Source: Akkermansia muciniphila | Lineage (GTDB): Bacteria; Verrucomicrobiota; Verrucomicrobiia; Verrucomicrobiales; Akkermansiaceae | Assembly: GCA_945870545.1 (NCBI GenBank) | Contig: CAMBTF010000123.1 | Coordinates: 1 to 5,825 of the forward strand | Direction: 5' to 3' | Length of the DNA stretch: 5,825 nt | Part shown: positions 1-5,824 of the stretch, piece by piece | Position numbering within the stretch: position 1 is the stretch's first letter | How the letters are laid out: each line of letters begins with the position of its first letter | Made by a program: the position numbers and the translations under genes | The notes under the pieces: generated by a model | Databases searched by the model: none | What the model was told of the DNA's origin: nothing | What the model saw: only the letters and a program-made list of their open reading frames with translations

Positions 1-2237
1 CGCTGTTCCTTCCCATTCCGCTGATCGGTCGCGGTCAGGGTGTGGGCGCCGGGGGTGAGTTTGGCGGTGTTGCCTTCGATAAGGAGGGTTTCGGAAGCCC
101 AAGCGGTGTGTTCGGGGAGGTTGGTCAGGAGTTTCAGCTCCGCACCGGAGCCGGGGATCTCGGGATCGAGGAGTAGGGTGCTTTGGTCGCGGGGGCGGAG
201 GATTTCCAGGGAGATCTCGTCGTCGGCGGCGGTGTCGAGAACGAGTTCATGGCGGCGGCGATTCTCGCTACTTTCATACCACTCACGATAGGTGGAAGAA
301 AGCTTGGCGCGGCCTTTCTCGTCGTAGTCATCCAGGCTAGCGGCGGGGACGTTATGGTTAGGCAAAGTACGCTCGAAATATGCGGATTCCGTATGACTGC
401 CCGGAGCGATCCTTTTCCCGGTGCGGGTGTCGATCATCGTGTAGTCAGTACTGAGAACCGGATACCATGTAGGCGGCGTGTCGCGGTGGGCGCGGACGAG
501 GCTGCGGTGGAAGATGGGGCCCGCGCCGGATACACCGGAGATGTTTTTCATGGGCTGGTTTTCAAAATTTCCCGCCCAGACTCCGACGGTGAACTCGGGC
601 GTGAAGCCAACGCACCAGTTGTCGCGGAAGTCGGAGGAGGTGCCGGTTTTCACGGCGCAGCGGAAAGGCAGATCGAGCGGGCTGCCGGTGGAGAAGGCGG
701 GGGCGCGGGCGGTCTTGTCGGACAGGATATCGGCGATGAGCCAGCTGTGGGTCGGGTCGATGAAGTTTTTCCCAGCGGGGATTTGCTGATCCATGAAAAG
801 GCGGGTGGGCAGGAACACGCCGCGCCGGGCGATGGTGGCGTAGGCGTTACTGAGTTCTAAGAGACAAACCGGGGCGTTGCCGAGGGTGAGGCCGAGTCCG
901 TATTCAGTGGCGCTGCCGCCGAGGGTGGATATCCCGAGACTCTGCAGAAAATCATGGAGTTTTTCGGGACCACCAAGGGCGTTTAGCTCGCGGAGAGCGG
1001 GAACGTTGAGCGAGCAGGCGAGAGCATGGCGGATGGTTACGGGACCGCGATATCTGCGGTCGTAGTTTTCCGGAAGCTGTAAGCCCTGCGCGGTGCGGAG
1101 CGGCGTAGGGATGTCCGCGATGACGGTGCTGGGGAGGTGGCCGAGGTGACGGAAGGAGAGAAGATAGGTGAAGGGCTTGAGCGTGGATCCGGGCGAACGC
1201 GGGGTCATCGCACCGTGGAGCTGACCGCCGCGCGGATCGTCCCAATCTGCGGAGGAGACCATCGCGAGAATGTCGCCCGTTGCGTTGTCGATGACCACGA
1301 CGGCCGCATGGCGGAGATTCGATTCCTTGAGCTTCGCGGCCTCCTCGCGGACGATGCGCTCGATGTCCTCCTGTAGGGAAAGGTCGAGCGTGGAGCGAGC
1401 GTGGGTGGAGATACCGGGGAGGCGGTTAAGCCAAGGCGCGGAGGAAGTTTCGCGCAGCGGGCGGAGGCGAAGCGGCTCCTCGCGGGCAAGCGCGATCTCC
1501 GCGGCGGGATATTTCCCCGTGCGCTCCAGCCGCTCAAGCACAGCGAGGCGGCGGGTCTTGGCACGCTCCGGATGGCGGATGGGGTTGAGCCGCGAGGGTG
1601 CCTGCGGCAGACCGGCAAGCAGGGCGGCCTCACCGAGCGAGAGATCGGCGAGTGGTTTCTGAAAATAGAACCGCGCCGCTTCCGTGGGGCTGATGCGGAG
1701 ATTCCCGTAATCGAGCCGCGCAAAATAGGCCTCCAATATGCGATCTTTCCCCCACGTCATTTCCAAACGACGGGCGATCATCGCTTCGTGAAATTTCGAA
1801 GCGAGGTTGCGCGGCGCGGACAGTGCGGAGATTTTCGCAAGCTGCTGGGTGATGGTAGATGCGCCGGAAACGATACGACGGCTCCGCAGGAAATCGGTGG
1901 CGGAGCGGAGGGTGGCGATGATATCGATGCCATGGTGCGAGAAGAATCGCTTGTCCTCGGCGGCGAGCGTGCAATCGAGCAGTCGTGGCGGGATCTGTGA
2001 AAGCGTTACCGGCGTGGCGCGCGTGAAATCCACGGAAGTGAGATGGCGGATCGGTGCGCCGTGGCGGTCTAGCAGGACGGGCGAGGCGACCGGGCCTAGA
2101 GCCAAGCCTGGCGGGAGCTGGTATGCGAAGGGCAGCACGAACCAAACAAGTGCCGCCACAAGAACCCCGGCGACGAGCAGGCGGGTAACAAACCGCAGGC
2201 GGCGGCGGGGCTTGGCGGCGGGTTCCTCGGATTCCAC
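1..2237 (-). CDS. pbpC: Penicillin-binding protein 1C (bifunctional transglycosylase/transpeptidase), C-terminus cut by window edge
   Basis: Class A PBP that polymerises lipid II into glycan strands and cross-links the stem peptides; it is anchored in the inner membrane and faces the periplasm. I translated one open frame of 745 codons with no internal stop. A basic cytoplasmic tail (RRR at 11-13) leads to a membrane anchor at about 16-37. The GT51 domain follows, with EDKRFF (catalytic Glu94), GASTITQQLAK (125-135), K148-x-x-E151, KDRILEAY (164-171) and YFQK (191-194). The transpeptidase domain has SxxK at Ser351-Lys354, SLN at 409-411 and KTGTSS at 530-535. From about 665 the sequence fits the BiPBP_C domain that marks PBP1C. 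The family is usually about 770 residues, so only a short tail is missing. The GTG start was chosen because an in-frame TAA lies four codons upstream and no ATG precedes the membrane anchor. An AAGG lies 13 bases before it, a rather long spacing. The frequent neighbour yfhM (bacterial alpha-2-macroglobulin) is not in view. Confidence 0.96.
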   Translation of the reverse strand, partial: MESEEPAAKPRRRLRFVTRLLVAGVLVAALVWFVLPFAYQLPPGLALGPVASPVLLDRHGAPIRHLTSVDFTRATPVTLSQIPPRLLDCTLAAEDKRFFSHHGIDIIATLRSATDFLRSRRIVSGASTITQQLAKISALSAPRNLASKFHEAMIARRLEMTWGKDRILEAYFARLDYGNLRISPTEAARFYFQKPLADLSLGEAALLAGLPQAPSRLNPIRHPERAKTRRLAVLERLERTGKYPAAEIALAREEPLRLRPLRETSSAPWLNRLPGISTHARSTLDLSLQEDIERIVREEAAKLKESNLRHAAVVVIDNATGDILAMVSSADWDDPRGGQLHGAMTPRSPGSTLKPFTYLLSFRHLGHLPSTVIADIPTPLRTAQGLQLPENYDRRYRGPVTIRHALACSLNVPALRELNALGGPEKLHDFLQSLGISTLGGSATEYGLGLTLGNAPVCLLELSNAYATIARRGVFLPTRLFMDQQIPAGKNFIDPTHSWLIADILSDKTARAPAFSTGSPLDLPFRCAVKTGTSSDFRDNWCVGFTPEFTVGVWAGNFENQPMKNISGVSGAGPIFHRSLVRAHRDTPPTWYPVLSTDYTMIDTRTGKRIAPGSHTESAYFERTLPNHNVPAASLDDYDEKGRAKLSSTYREWYESSENRRRHELVLDTAADDEISLEILRPRDQSTLLLDPEIPGSGAELKLLTNLPEHTAWASETLLIEGNTAKLTPGAHTLTATDQRNGKEQ

Positions 2238-2240
2238 GCC

Positions 2241-2266
2241 AAACGTTTAGCCTTACAAACGGTAAG
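2241..2266. promoter_or_regulatory. Palindrome and small hairpin in the pbpC / cytochrome divergent gap
   Basis: AAACGTTT at 2241-2248 is a perfect 8-base palindrome. Next to it, CTTAC (2252-2256) and GTAAG (2262-2266) are perfect 5-base arms around a 5-base loop. On the minus strand the second element contains the AAGG that is the only ribosome-binding candidate for pbpC, so it could be an operator or could mask the site. Both are short and could be chance; function is inference. I saw no convincing -35/-10 pair for either divergent gene here. Confidence 0.25.
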
Positions 2267-2346
2267 TTGCAGTTTTTTTCCGCTGTGCACGGAACATGAT
2301 TTTTCCCTTGGAAGATCGGGGGCAATGGATTCGTAATAGTGGCACT

Positions 2347-2754
2347 ATGAAATTAATCCTCTGCGGCCTAGCCGCCACACTGATGTTCGTCCAACCCTCG
2401 ATGGCCGATGATACCCCGCTCGCTGAGCAGATGGACGCGATGAACGACGCCTACAAGGCGATGCGCCGCGAGACCGATCCAGCGAAAGGCGCGGAACTGG
2501 CCCGCAAGGCCCAGGACGCGATGGTAAAAGGGATCGTCGAGCTTCCCGAAATGGTCAAAGCCATGCCCGAAGGCCCGGAAAAGGCGAAGGCATCCGCATC
2601 CTACCGCAAGATGATGGGCAACCTCATCGCCAGCCTCGCCGACATGGAACTCGCCTTCCTCAACAACGACATGGCCAAGGTGAAGGAAATCGTCGAGTCC
2701 ATGCGCGACATGAAAAAGGAAGGCCATGACAAGTTCATGGAAGAGGACGAATGA
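2347..2754 (+). CDS. Cytochrome b562-like periplasmic protein
   Basis: A 135-residue exported protein. A signal peptide (K2, hydrophobic 3-15, then PSMA) should be cut after Ala20, leaving an acidic, Met-rich, helical mature chain of about 115 residues. Compared from memory with E. coli cytochrome b562 (CybC), its start aligns without gaps: AEQM-DAMNDAYK matches EDNM-ETLNDNLK, putting Met29 on the axial heme ligand Met7. Near the end, EGHDKF matches AYHQKY, putting His127 on the axial ligand His102. The ligand spacing (98 versus 95) and total length also fit, so this is probably a four-helix-bundle heme b protein shuttling electrons in the periplasm. There is no CxxCH, so covalent heme is not expected; the only Cys is in the signal peptide. 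The ATG at 2347 is preferred over one 51 bases upstream because it puts the signal peptide first. No clear Shine-Dalgarno precedes it. It stands alone, divergent from pbpC and convergent with hicA. The alternative is a heme-free helical periplasmic protein. Confidence 0.8.
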   Translation: MKLILCGLAATLMFVQPSMADDTPLAEQMDAMNDAYKAMRRETDPAKGAELARKAQDAMVKGIVELPEMVKAMPEGPEKAKASASYRKMMGNLIASLADMELAFLNNDMAKVKEIVESMRDMKKEGHDKFMEEDE

Positions 2755-2775
2755 TCGTCAAGACACACCCGCCGT

Positions 2776-2961
2776 TCAAGGTTCCGGGATTTCTAGGGTG
2801 CGGCAGATTTTCCTAGCCAGCATGTCTGGGATCTCAGCGTGCCGTGGAACCGGTACGCGGCGGCCGGTGGCTGGATTCCAGTAAATCGAATGGGAACCTC
2901 CCTCGCGCTTCAGCGGGCAGCCGTGCGCCTCAAGATGGCGGATGAGTTTCCGTCGCTTCAT
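2776..2961 (-). CDS. hicA: HicA-family mRNA interferase toxin
   Basis: A 61-residue basic protein with the compact double-stranded-RNA-binding-like HicA (YcfA) fold. It matches the family along its length: KLIRHLEAHGC (5-15), the catalytic-site segment GGSHSIYW (21-28) with His24 as the expected catalytic residue, then VPVPRHAEI (36-44) and a C-terminal helix ending LEIP. HicA toxins cut mRNA and tmRNA independently of ribosomes and are neutralised by HicB. The usual GTL turn after the HxEI stretch is replaced here by PDML, a variation that does not touch the catalytic His. Its ATG overlaps the hicB stop as ATGA, so translation is probably coupled to hicB. The gene ends 21 bases from the convergent cytochrome gene, and I see no hairpin terminator between them. 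Confidence 0.9.
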   Translation of the reverse strand: MKRRKLIRHLEAHGCPLKREGGSHSIYWNPATGRRVPVPRHAEIPDMLARKICRTLEIPEP

Positions 2962-3185
2962 GCGAGTGCCAGCGGTATCAATTTCTCACCGCTACCCAAG
3001 CTGGCACGCGCATCCTCTCGGCGATCCTCGATCAGTAGCAGGATTGATTCGCGCAGTGATTCCAGGGCCTCATCCTCGGTGAGTCCCTGGCCATTTCCCT
3101 CGGGAAATTCCGGTGAAAACGCGACAAACCATTTTCCATCGCGCAATACGCGGGCTGTGAAGGTGGCTGCATTTTTCATGCCCAC
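2958..3185 (-). CDS. hicB: HicB-family antitoxin
   Basis: A 75-residue acidic partner of HicA. It has the HicB partial RNase H-like fold: strand TFTARVLRDGKWFVAFSPEF (8-27), then a GQGLTEDEALESL turn and helix (33-45) and a second helical stretch (46-60). The last 15 residues (SGEKLIPLALA end) are too short for the ribbon-helix-helix or helix-turn-helix domain that larger HicB proteins use to bind their operator, so self-regulation by HicB alone is doubtful. The GTG at 3185 is preferred because AAGG lies 7 bases before it. The ATG two codons later (3179) would put the same AAGG 13 bases away. The antitoxin-first order, the reverse of E. coli hicAB, is also known in this family. The gene begins 57 bases after the L,D-transpeptidase stop on the same strand, so read-through from that gene is possible. 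Confidence 0.87.
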   Translation of the reverse strand: MGMKNAATFTARVLRDGKWFVAFSPEFPEGNGQGLTEDEALESLRESILLLIEDRREDARASLGSGEKLIPLALA

Positions 3186-3200
3186 ACATTGCCCTTGGGC
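3177..3200 (-). promoter_or_regulatory. hicB ribosome-binding region with overlapping inverted repeats
   Basis: Read on the minus strand, this stretch is GCCC-AA-GGGC followed by a spacer, GTG, then GGGC and ATG. The AAGG used to place the hicB start sits inside a GCCC/GGGC inverted repeat (3191-3200). A second GGGC just after the GTG could pair with the same GCCC. Either fold would cover the ribosome-binding site or the start codon. The arms are only 4 bases, so a regulatory role is inference. Confidence 0.25.
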
Positions 3201-3242
3201 GAGGTGCCACGCAAGGCTGGATTCGCAACCGTGACACGCCTC

Positions 3243-3881
3243 TCACTCCACGAGCACACGCGAGCCGACAGCCATCTTGGAATAGACGGTGGGCATCGTG
3301 CCGCTAGGGCCGCGAATGCAGGCGTGGGAGGCGGGATAGCGGCGGATCGGGCCGATGTGGTGGCCCACGCCATCCCATGTGAGGCGCATCCAGTATCTCA
3401 TCGGCGCGCCGACGAATTTGCCGCCTTCGGGGATCGTGTCCTTATTGGCGTCCGCGTCACCGTTGATCATGTTGCCTTCGACATCGTAAATTTTGCCATA
3501 CATGTTCGAGCTCTTGTCCACGATTTTCTCCAGCACCTTGTAATCACCGGGAGGCGTGGGACGGCTTTTGATCCCTGAACAGATCGGGTAATCCATGACC
3601 ACCTCGTCACCGTTCATCAGCATGCCGCGTTGCTGCTTGAGGTCGATCTTCACCCATGCATTGGAGGGGTTCGTCTCTGGGAGCAGCTGGGTTTTTTTCC
3701 ACACGTTGTAAGTCTTGGGGTAGTCCTTTTCCGCCTTGAAATGGTCGTAGCTACCGGGCTCGAAGGGGTTCACATACTTCTCGTCCGTCTTGGAAAGAGT
3801 CGGTTCGGGTTTCGTGGCGCAGCTCGTAAGCAGAAGGGCGACGGCACCGGTTAGCAGGAGGATGTATGATTTTAAGAACAT
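3243..3881 (-). CDS. Lipoprotein L,D-transpeptidase (YkuD domain)
   Basis: A 212-residue exported enzyme of the YkuD family, which forms 3-3 peptidoglycan cross-links or attaches proteins to the stem peptide through a cysteine thioester. The signal sequence ends in lipobox LTSC, so Cys21 should be lipidated; Ala follows, with no Asp retention signal. A proline/lysine-rich linker (22-75) leads to the catalytic domain at about 76-212. It contains TPPG at 109-112, GAPMRYWMRL (159-168), the catalytic-site histidine in HHIG (His175 preferred) and the active site S185-H186-A187-C188-I189-R190. The family nearly always has SHGC here; the Gly is Ala in this protein. The ATG at 3881 puts the signal sequence first; a TTG 36 bases upstream would add a polar leader in front of the lipoprotein signal. 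No strong Shine-Dalgarno is visible. It is divergent from uvrC and upstream of hicBA on the same strand. The class is certain; whether it cross-links or anchors proteins cannot be told. Confidence 0.94.
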   Translation of the reverse strand: MFLKSYILLLTGAVALLLTSCATKPEPTLSKTDEKYVNPFEPGSYDHFKAEKDYPKTYNVWKKTQLLPETNPSNAWVKIDLKQQRGMLMNGDEVVMDYPICSGIKSRPTPPGDYKVLEKIVDKSSNMYGKIYDVEGNMINGDADANKDTIPEGGKFVGAPMRYWMRLTWDGVGHHIGPIRRYPASHACIRGPSGTMPTVYSKMAVGSRVLVE

Positions 3882-3905
3882 CGAAGTAGGTCTTGTTCGG
3901 GCGGA

Positions 3906-3934
3906 CGGATAGAGCAAAATCCGGACTATTGCAA
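3906..3934 (-). promoter_or_regulatory. Possible promoter of the L,D-transpeptidase gene
   Basis: On the minus strand TTGCAA (3934-3929) and TATCCG (3911-3906) are separated by 17 bases. They resemble a weak sigma-70-type -35/-10 pair, 4 of 6 and about 3 of 6 consensus matches. This would start transcription roughly 15-20 bases before the ATG at 3881. The match is poor and the housekeeping consensus in this organism is not known to me. Confidence 0.2.
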
Positions 3935-3990
3935 CCTTTCAAATCTGCGCCAGTCTGAGCGAGGATTTCGTCCCGCCCCTCGAAAAAAAA

Positions 3991-5541
3991 ATGGTTTCCC
4001 AGGAACTCAAGACCAAGCTCCGCGACGTGCCGCACAAGCCCGGCGTGTATCTGATGAAAGACCGCCTCGGGTCGATCATCTACGTGGGCAAGGCGCTGGA
4101 TCTGAAACGGCGGCTGTCCTCCTATTTCACCCCGTCACGGAAAACCCGGGCGAACCTCAAGAACCGCGCGCTGATGGATTCGATCCATGACTTCGAGATC
4201 CACGAGGTGCGCAATGAGCAGGAATCCTTGTTGCTGGAAGGCAAGCTGATCAAGGACTACCGCCCCCGCTACAACATCGCCTTCCGCGACGACAAGCGCT
4301 TCCTGCATGTCCGCGTGCGCATGGCAGATGCGCTCCCGAGGTTCGGCGCGGTGCGGACGAAAAAGGAGGACGGCGCAAGATACTTCGGCCCCTTCCCGCA
4401 CTCCTCCGCACTGCACGATACGCTGAACTGGCTGAACCGCCGCCTCGGCCTCCGCGTGTGCCGTCCGGTATCGCCCGGCGAGACGGATTACCGCCACTGC
4501 AACGCCGACATCATCCGCAACTGCTCCGCGCCCTGCATCGGGCGCATTTCCCGTGAGGACTATCTCGCAAGGGTGGAGGAGGCCTGCGTGATCCTTGAGG
4601 GAAAGGGAAAGAAAGCGATCTTCGAGGAGCTGGACGATGAAATGCGCGCGGCGGCGGAGGCGCTGGATTTCGAGAAAGCGGCGACACTACGCGACATCCT
4701 GGAAAATCTACGAAAGACCCTCTCCCCCACCCGCCAGTTTTCACGCGGGCGCGGCGTGCCGACCACAGTGAAGCCGACCGAGGACCTCGCGGATCTCGGC
4801 GAGGCGCTGGGACTCGGCGGCCCGCCGCGCGTGATGGAATGCTTCGATATCTCCAACGTGTCCTCAAACCACATCGTGGCCTCGATGGTGCGCTTCACCG
4901 ACGGCATGCCGGACAACCGCAATTACCGGAAATACCGCATCCGCACGGTGGAGGGGCAGGATGATTTCGCATCGATGGCCGAGGTCGTTTACCGCCGCTA
5001 CTCGCGCATCCTGAAGGAAAACATGGGCGAGGATACGGAGCACTCTCAGGAGCCGCTGATCGAGGCGCAGCGTCGGCTGGCGAAGGAAGGAAAAGCAAAA
5101 ATCATCCTGCCGGATCTGGTGATCGTCGATGGCGGCAAGGGCCAGCTTTCCAGCGCGTTCAAACAACTCCGCCAGCTCGGGTTGCAGGAGCTGCCGCTCA
5201 TCGGCCTCGCCAAGCAGCGCGAGGAAGTATTTTTCCCCGGCAAGTCCGATCCCCTGCTTATCCCCCATGAACGCGGCGCGCTCAAACTGCTCCAGCGCAT
5301 CCGCGACGAAGCGCACCGCTTCGCCAACGGATACAACGAGCTGCTCTACCGCCGCCGCATGAAAGAAAGCGCGCTGGACGATTGCCCCGGCATGTCACCG
5401 CGCAAGAAAGCCGTGCTGCTGAAAACCTTCGGCTCCATCGAGCGGCTGCGCAAAGCGGAGCCCGCCGAAATCGCGGCGATCCCAGGCTTCTCGGAAAAGT
5501 TCGCTGTTTCCCTTTTGGATTTTCTCAAGAGAGACAATTAG
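3991..5541 (+). CDS. uvrC: Excinuclease ABC subunit C, shortened form
   Basis: The nucleotide excision repair nuclease that, with UvrA and UvrB, cuts both sides of a DNA lesion. Domains in order: GIY-YIG nuclease (about 12-96) with IYVGKA, Tyr31, Arg41, Glu83 and Asn95 for the 3' cut; four cysteines (157, 170, 178, 182) spaced like the iron-sulfur ligands of E. coli UvrC; a UVR domain binding UvrB (about 206-241); an RNase H-like nuclease for the 5' cut, with Asp286 in ECFDIS, Asp325, Asp380 in VDGGKG and His442 in DEAHRF; and tandem helix-hairpin-helix motifs (about 461-513). At 516 residues it is shorter than the usual 600 or so. Only about 45 residues join the UVR domain to Asp286, against about 160 in E. 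coli. Conversely, a charged stretch near 341-370 seems inserted between Asp325 and Asp380. Residue equivalences come from memory of E. coli and Thermotoga UvrC. The ATG directly follows an A-run with no Shine-Dalgarno. The frame is clean and no rearrangement junction is visible. Confidence 0.97.
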   Translation: MVSQELKTKLRDVPHKPGVYLMKDRLGSIIYVGKALDLKRRLSSYFTPSRKTRANLKNRALMDSIHDFEIHEVRNEQESLLLEGKLIKDYRPRYNIAFRDDKRFLHVRVRMADALPRFGAVRTKKEDGARYFGPFPHSSALHDTLNWLNRRLGLRVCRPVSPGETDYRHCNADIIRNCSAPCIGRISREDYLARVEEACVILEGKGKKAIFEELDDEMRAAAEALDFEKAATLRDILENLRKTLSPTRQFSRGRGVPTTVKPTEDLADLGEALGLGGPPRVMECFDISNVSSNHIVASMVRFTDGMPDNRNYRKYRIRTVEGQDDFASMAEVVYRRYSRILKENMGEDTEHSQEPLIEAQRRLAKEGKAKIILPDLVIVDGGKGQLSSAFKQLRQLGLQELPLIGLAKQREEVFFPGKSDPLLIPHERGALKLLQRIRDEAHRFANGYNELLYRRRMKESALDDCPGMSPRKKAVLLKTFGSIERLRKAEPAEIAAIPGFSEKFAVSLLDFLKRDN

Positions 5542-5546
5542 ACCAA

Positions 5547-5592
5547 GACCCGAAATGTTGCGATGAAGCTGACCCCATACAATGACCCGAAA
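5547..5592. repeat. GACCCGAAA repeat cluster after uvrC
   Basis: GACCCGAAA occurs at 5547-5555 and again at 5584-5592, with a related CTGACCCC at 5569-5576 between them. The cluster begins 5 bases after the uvrC stop and ends 5 bases before the stop of the convergent membrane-protein gene. It contains no clear hairpin with a T-run, so I do not call it a terminator. CTGACCCC-type words often occur in end repeats and palindromes of REP-associated and other small transposable elements, so a mobile-element remnant is possible. That link is inference from recall. Confidence 0.35.
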
Positions 5593-5596
5593 CAAC

Positions 5597-5824
5597 TTAT
5601 TTACAGGTTAGTAATCGTAAGCCGGATACAGATAGGAAAATGACACCGAGCAAAAAGAGGATTAGTGCGACTGACGAAAAATCGACCATTTTTGCAGCGA
5701 GGGACGTAATGAGAAGCGCCACTGCCCACATCATCATTTTTTTTGCTGATTGCTTCTTTGAATCTTTTTCCACTACGTCCCTGTAGGTTTCTTGGATTTG
5801 TGTGATGATGCTGCTAGCCTGCTG
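5597..5824 (-). CDS. C-terminal part of a small two-helix membrane protein (hypothetical, 5' end outside window)
   Basis: An open minus-strand frame of 75 codons plus TAA enters from the right edge with no stop. The visible chain starts with a polar, probably helical stretch containing ITQIQETYRDVVEKD. A Lys-rich segment (KKQSAKK) follows, then two hydrophobic helices at visible residues about 30-47 and 52-72. The pattern of a cytoplasmic helix, positive charges and a helical hairpin looks like a real inner-membrane protein, not a shadow frame. The only in-frame ATGs (MMM at the start of the first helix) would give just 46 residues, so the true start probably lies off the window. I do not recognise a family. 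Similar layouts occur in holin-like and small envelope proteins, but nothing here settles that. Its base composition, about 42% G+C over 5581-5820 by my count, is far below that of uvrC beside it. Confidence 0.65.
   Translation of the reverse strand, partial: QQASSIITQIQETYRDVVEKDSKKQSAKKMMMWAVALLITSLAAKMVDFSSVALILFLLGVIFLSVSGLRLLTCK

Noticed and set aside
183..860. Plus-strand open frame of 225 codons, with others at 1137-1376, 1270-1662, 1401-2000 and 1807-2250
   Set aside because: They lie opposite pbpC, which has every catalytic motif and one clean frame. The translations are low-complexity Gly/Arg/Ala/Ser without domains, as expected for shadow frames in high-G+C DNA.
1630..2325. Minus-strand open frame of 231 codons overlapping the start of pbpC
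   Set aside because: It is a different frame on the same strand as pbpC, rich in Arg/Pro/His and with no motif. The glycosyltransferase motifs are in the other frame.
2296..2346. Upstream ATG extending the cytochrome gene by 17 residues
   Set aside because: It would place a polar leader before a good signal peptide (K2, hydrophobic core, SMA cleavage site).
2755..2775. Terminator sought between the convergent cytochrome and hicA genes
   Set aside because: The 21-base gap has no G+C-rich stem followed by a T-run on either strand.
3189..3578. Plus-strand open frame of 129 codons opposite the L,D-transpeptidase and hicB start
   Set aside because: The opposite strand encodes a clear YkuD enzyme here. 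The frame has no signal peptide or motif and covers only part of that gene.
3966..3985. TTTCG / CGAAA inverted repeat just before the uvrC start
   Set aside because: The 5-base arms with a 10-base loop are weak, and the second arm is part of an A-run. It is not enough to call a regulatory hairpin or a terminator.
4135..5316. Minus-strand open frames within uvrC (4135-4497, 4511-4867, 4560-4922, 4864-5316)
   Set aside because: They are shadows of uvrC, whose catalytic residues and domains are all in the plus-strand frame. None has a recognisable domain.
5700..5782. 9-base inverted repeat AGGGACGTA / TACGTCCCT
   Set aside because: The arms are about 65 bases apart and both lie within the membrane-protein reading frame, so chance is the simplest explanation.
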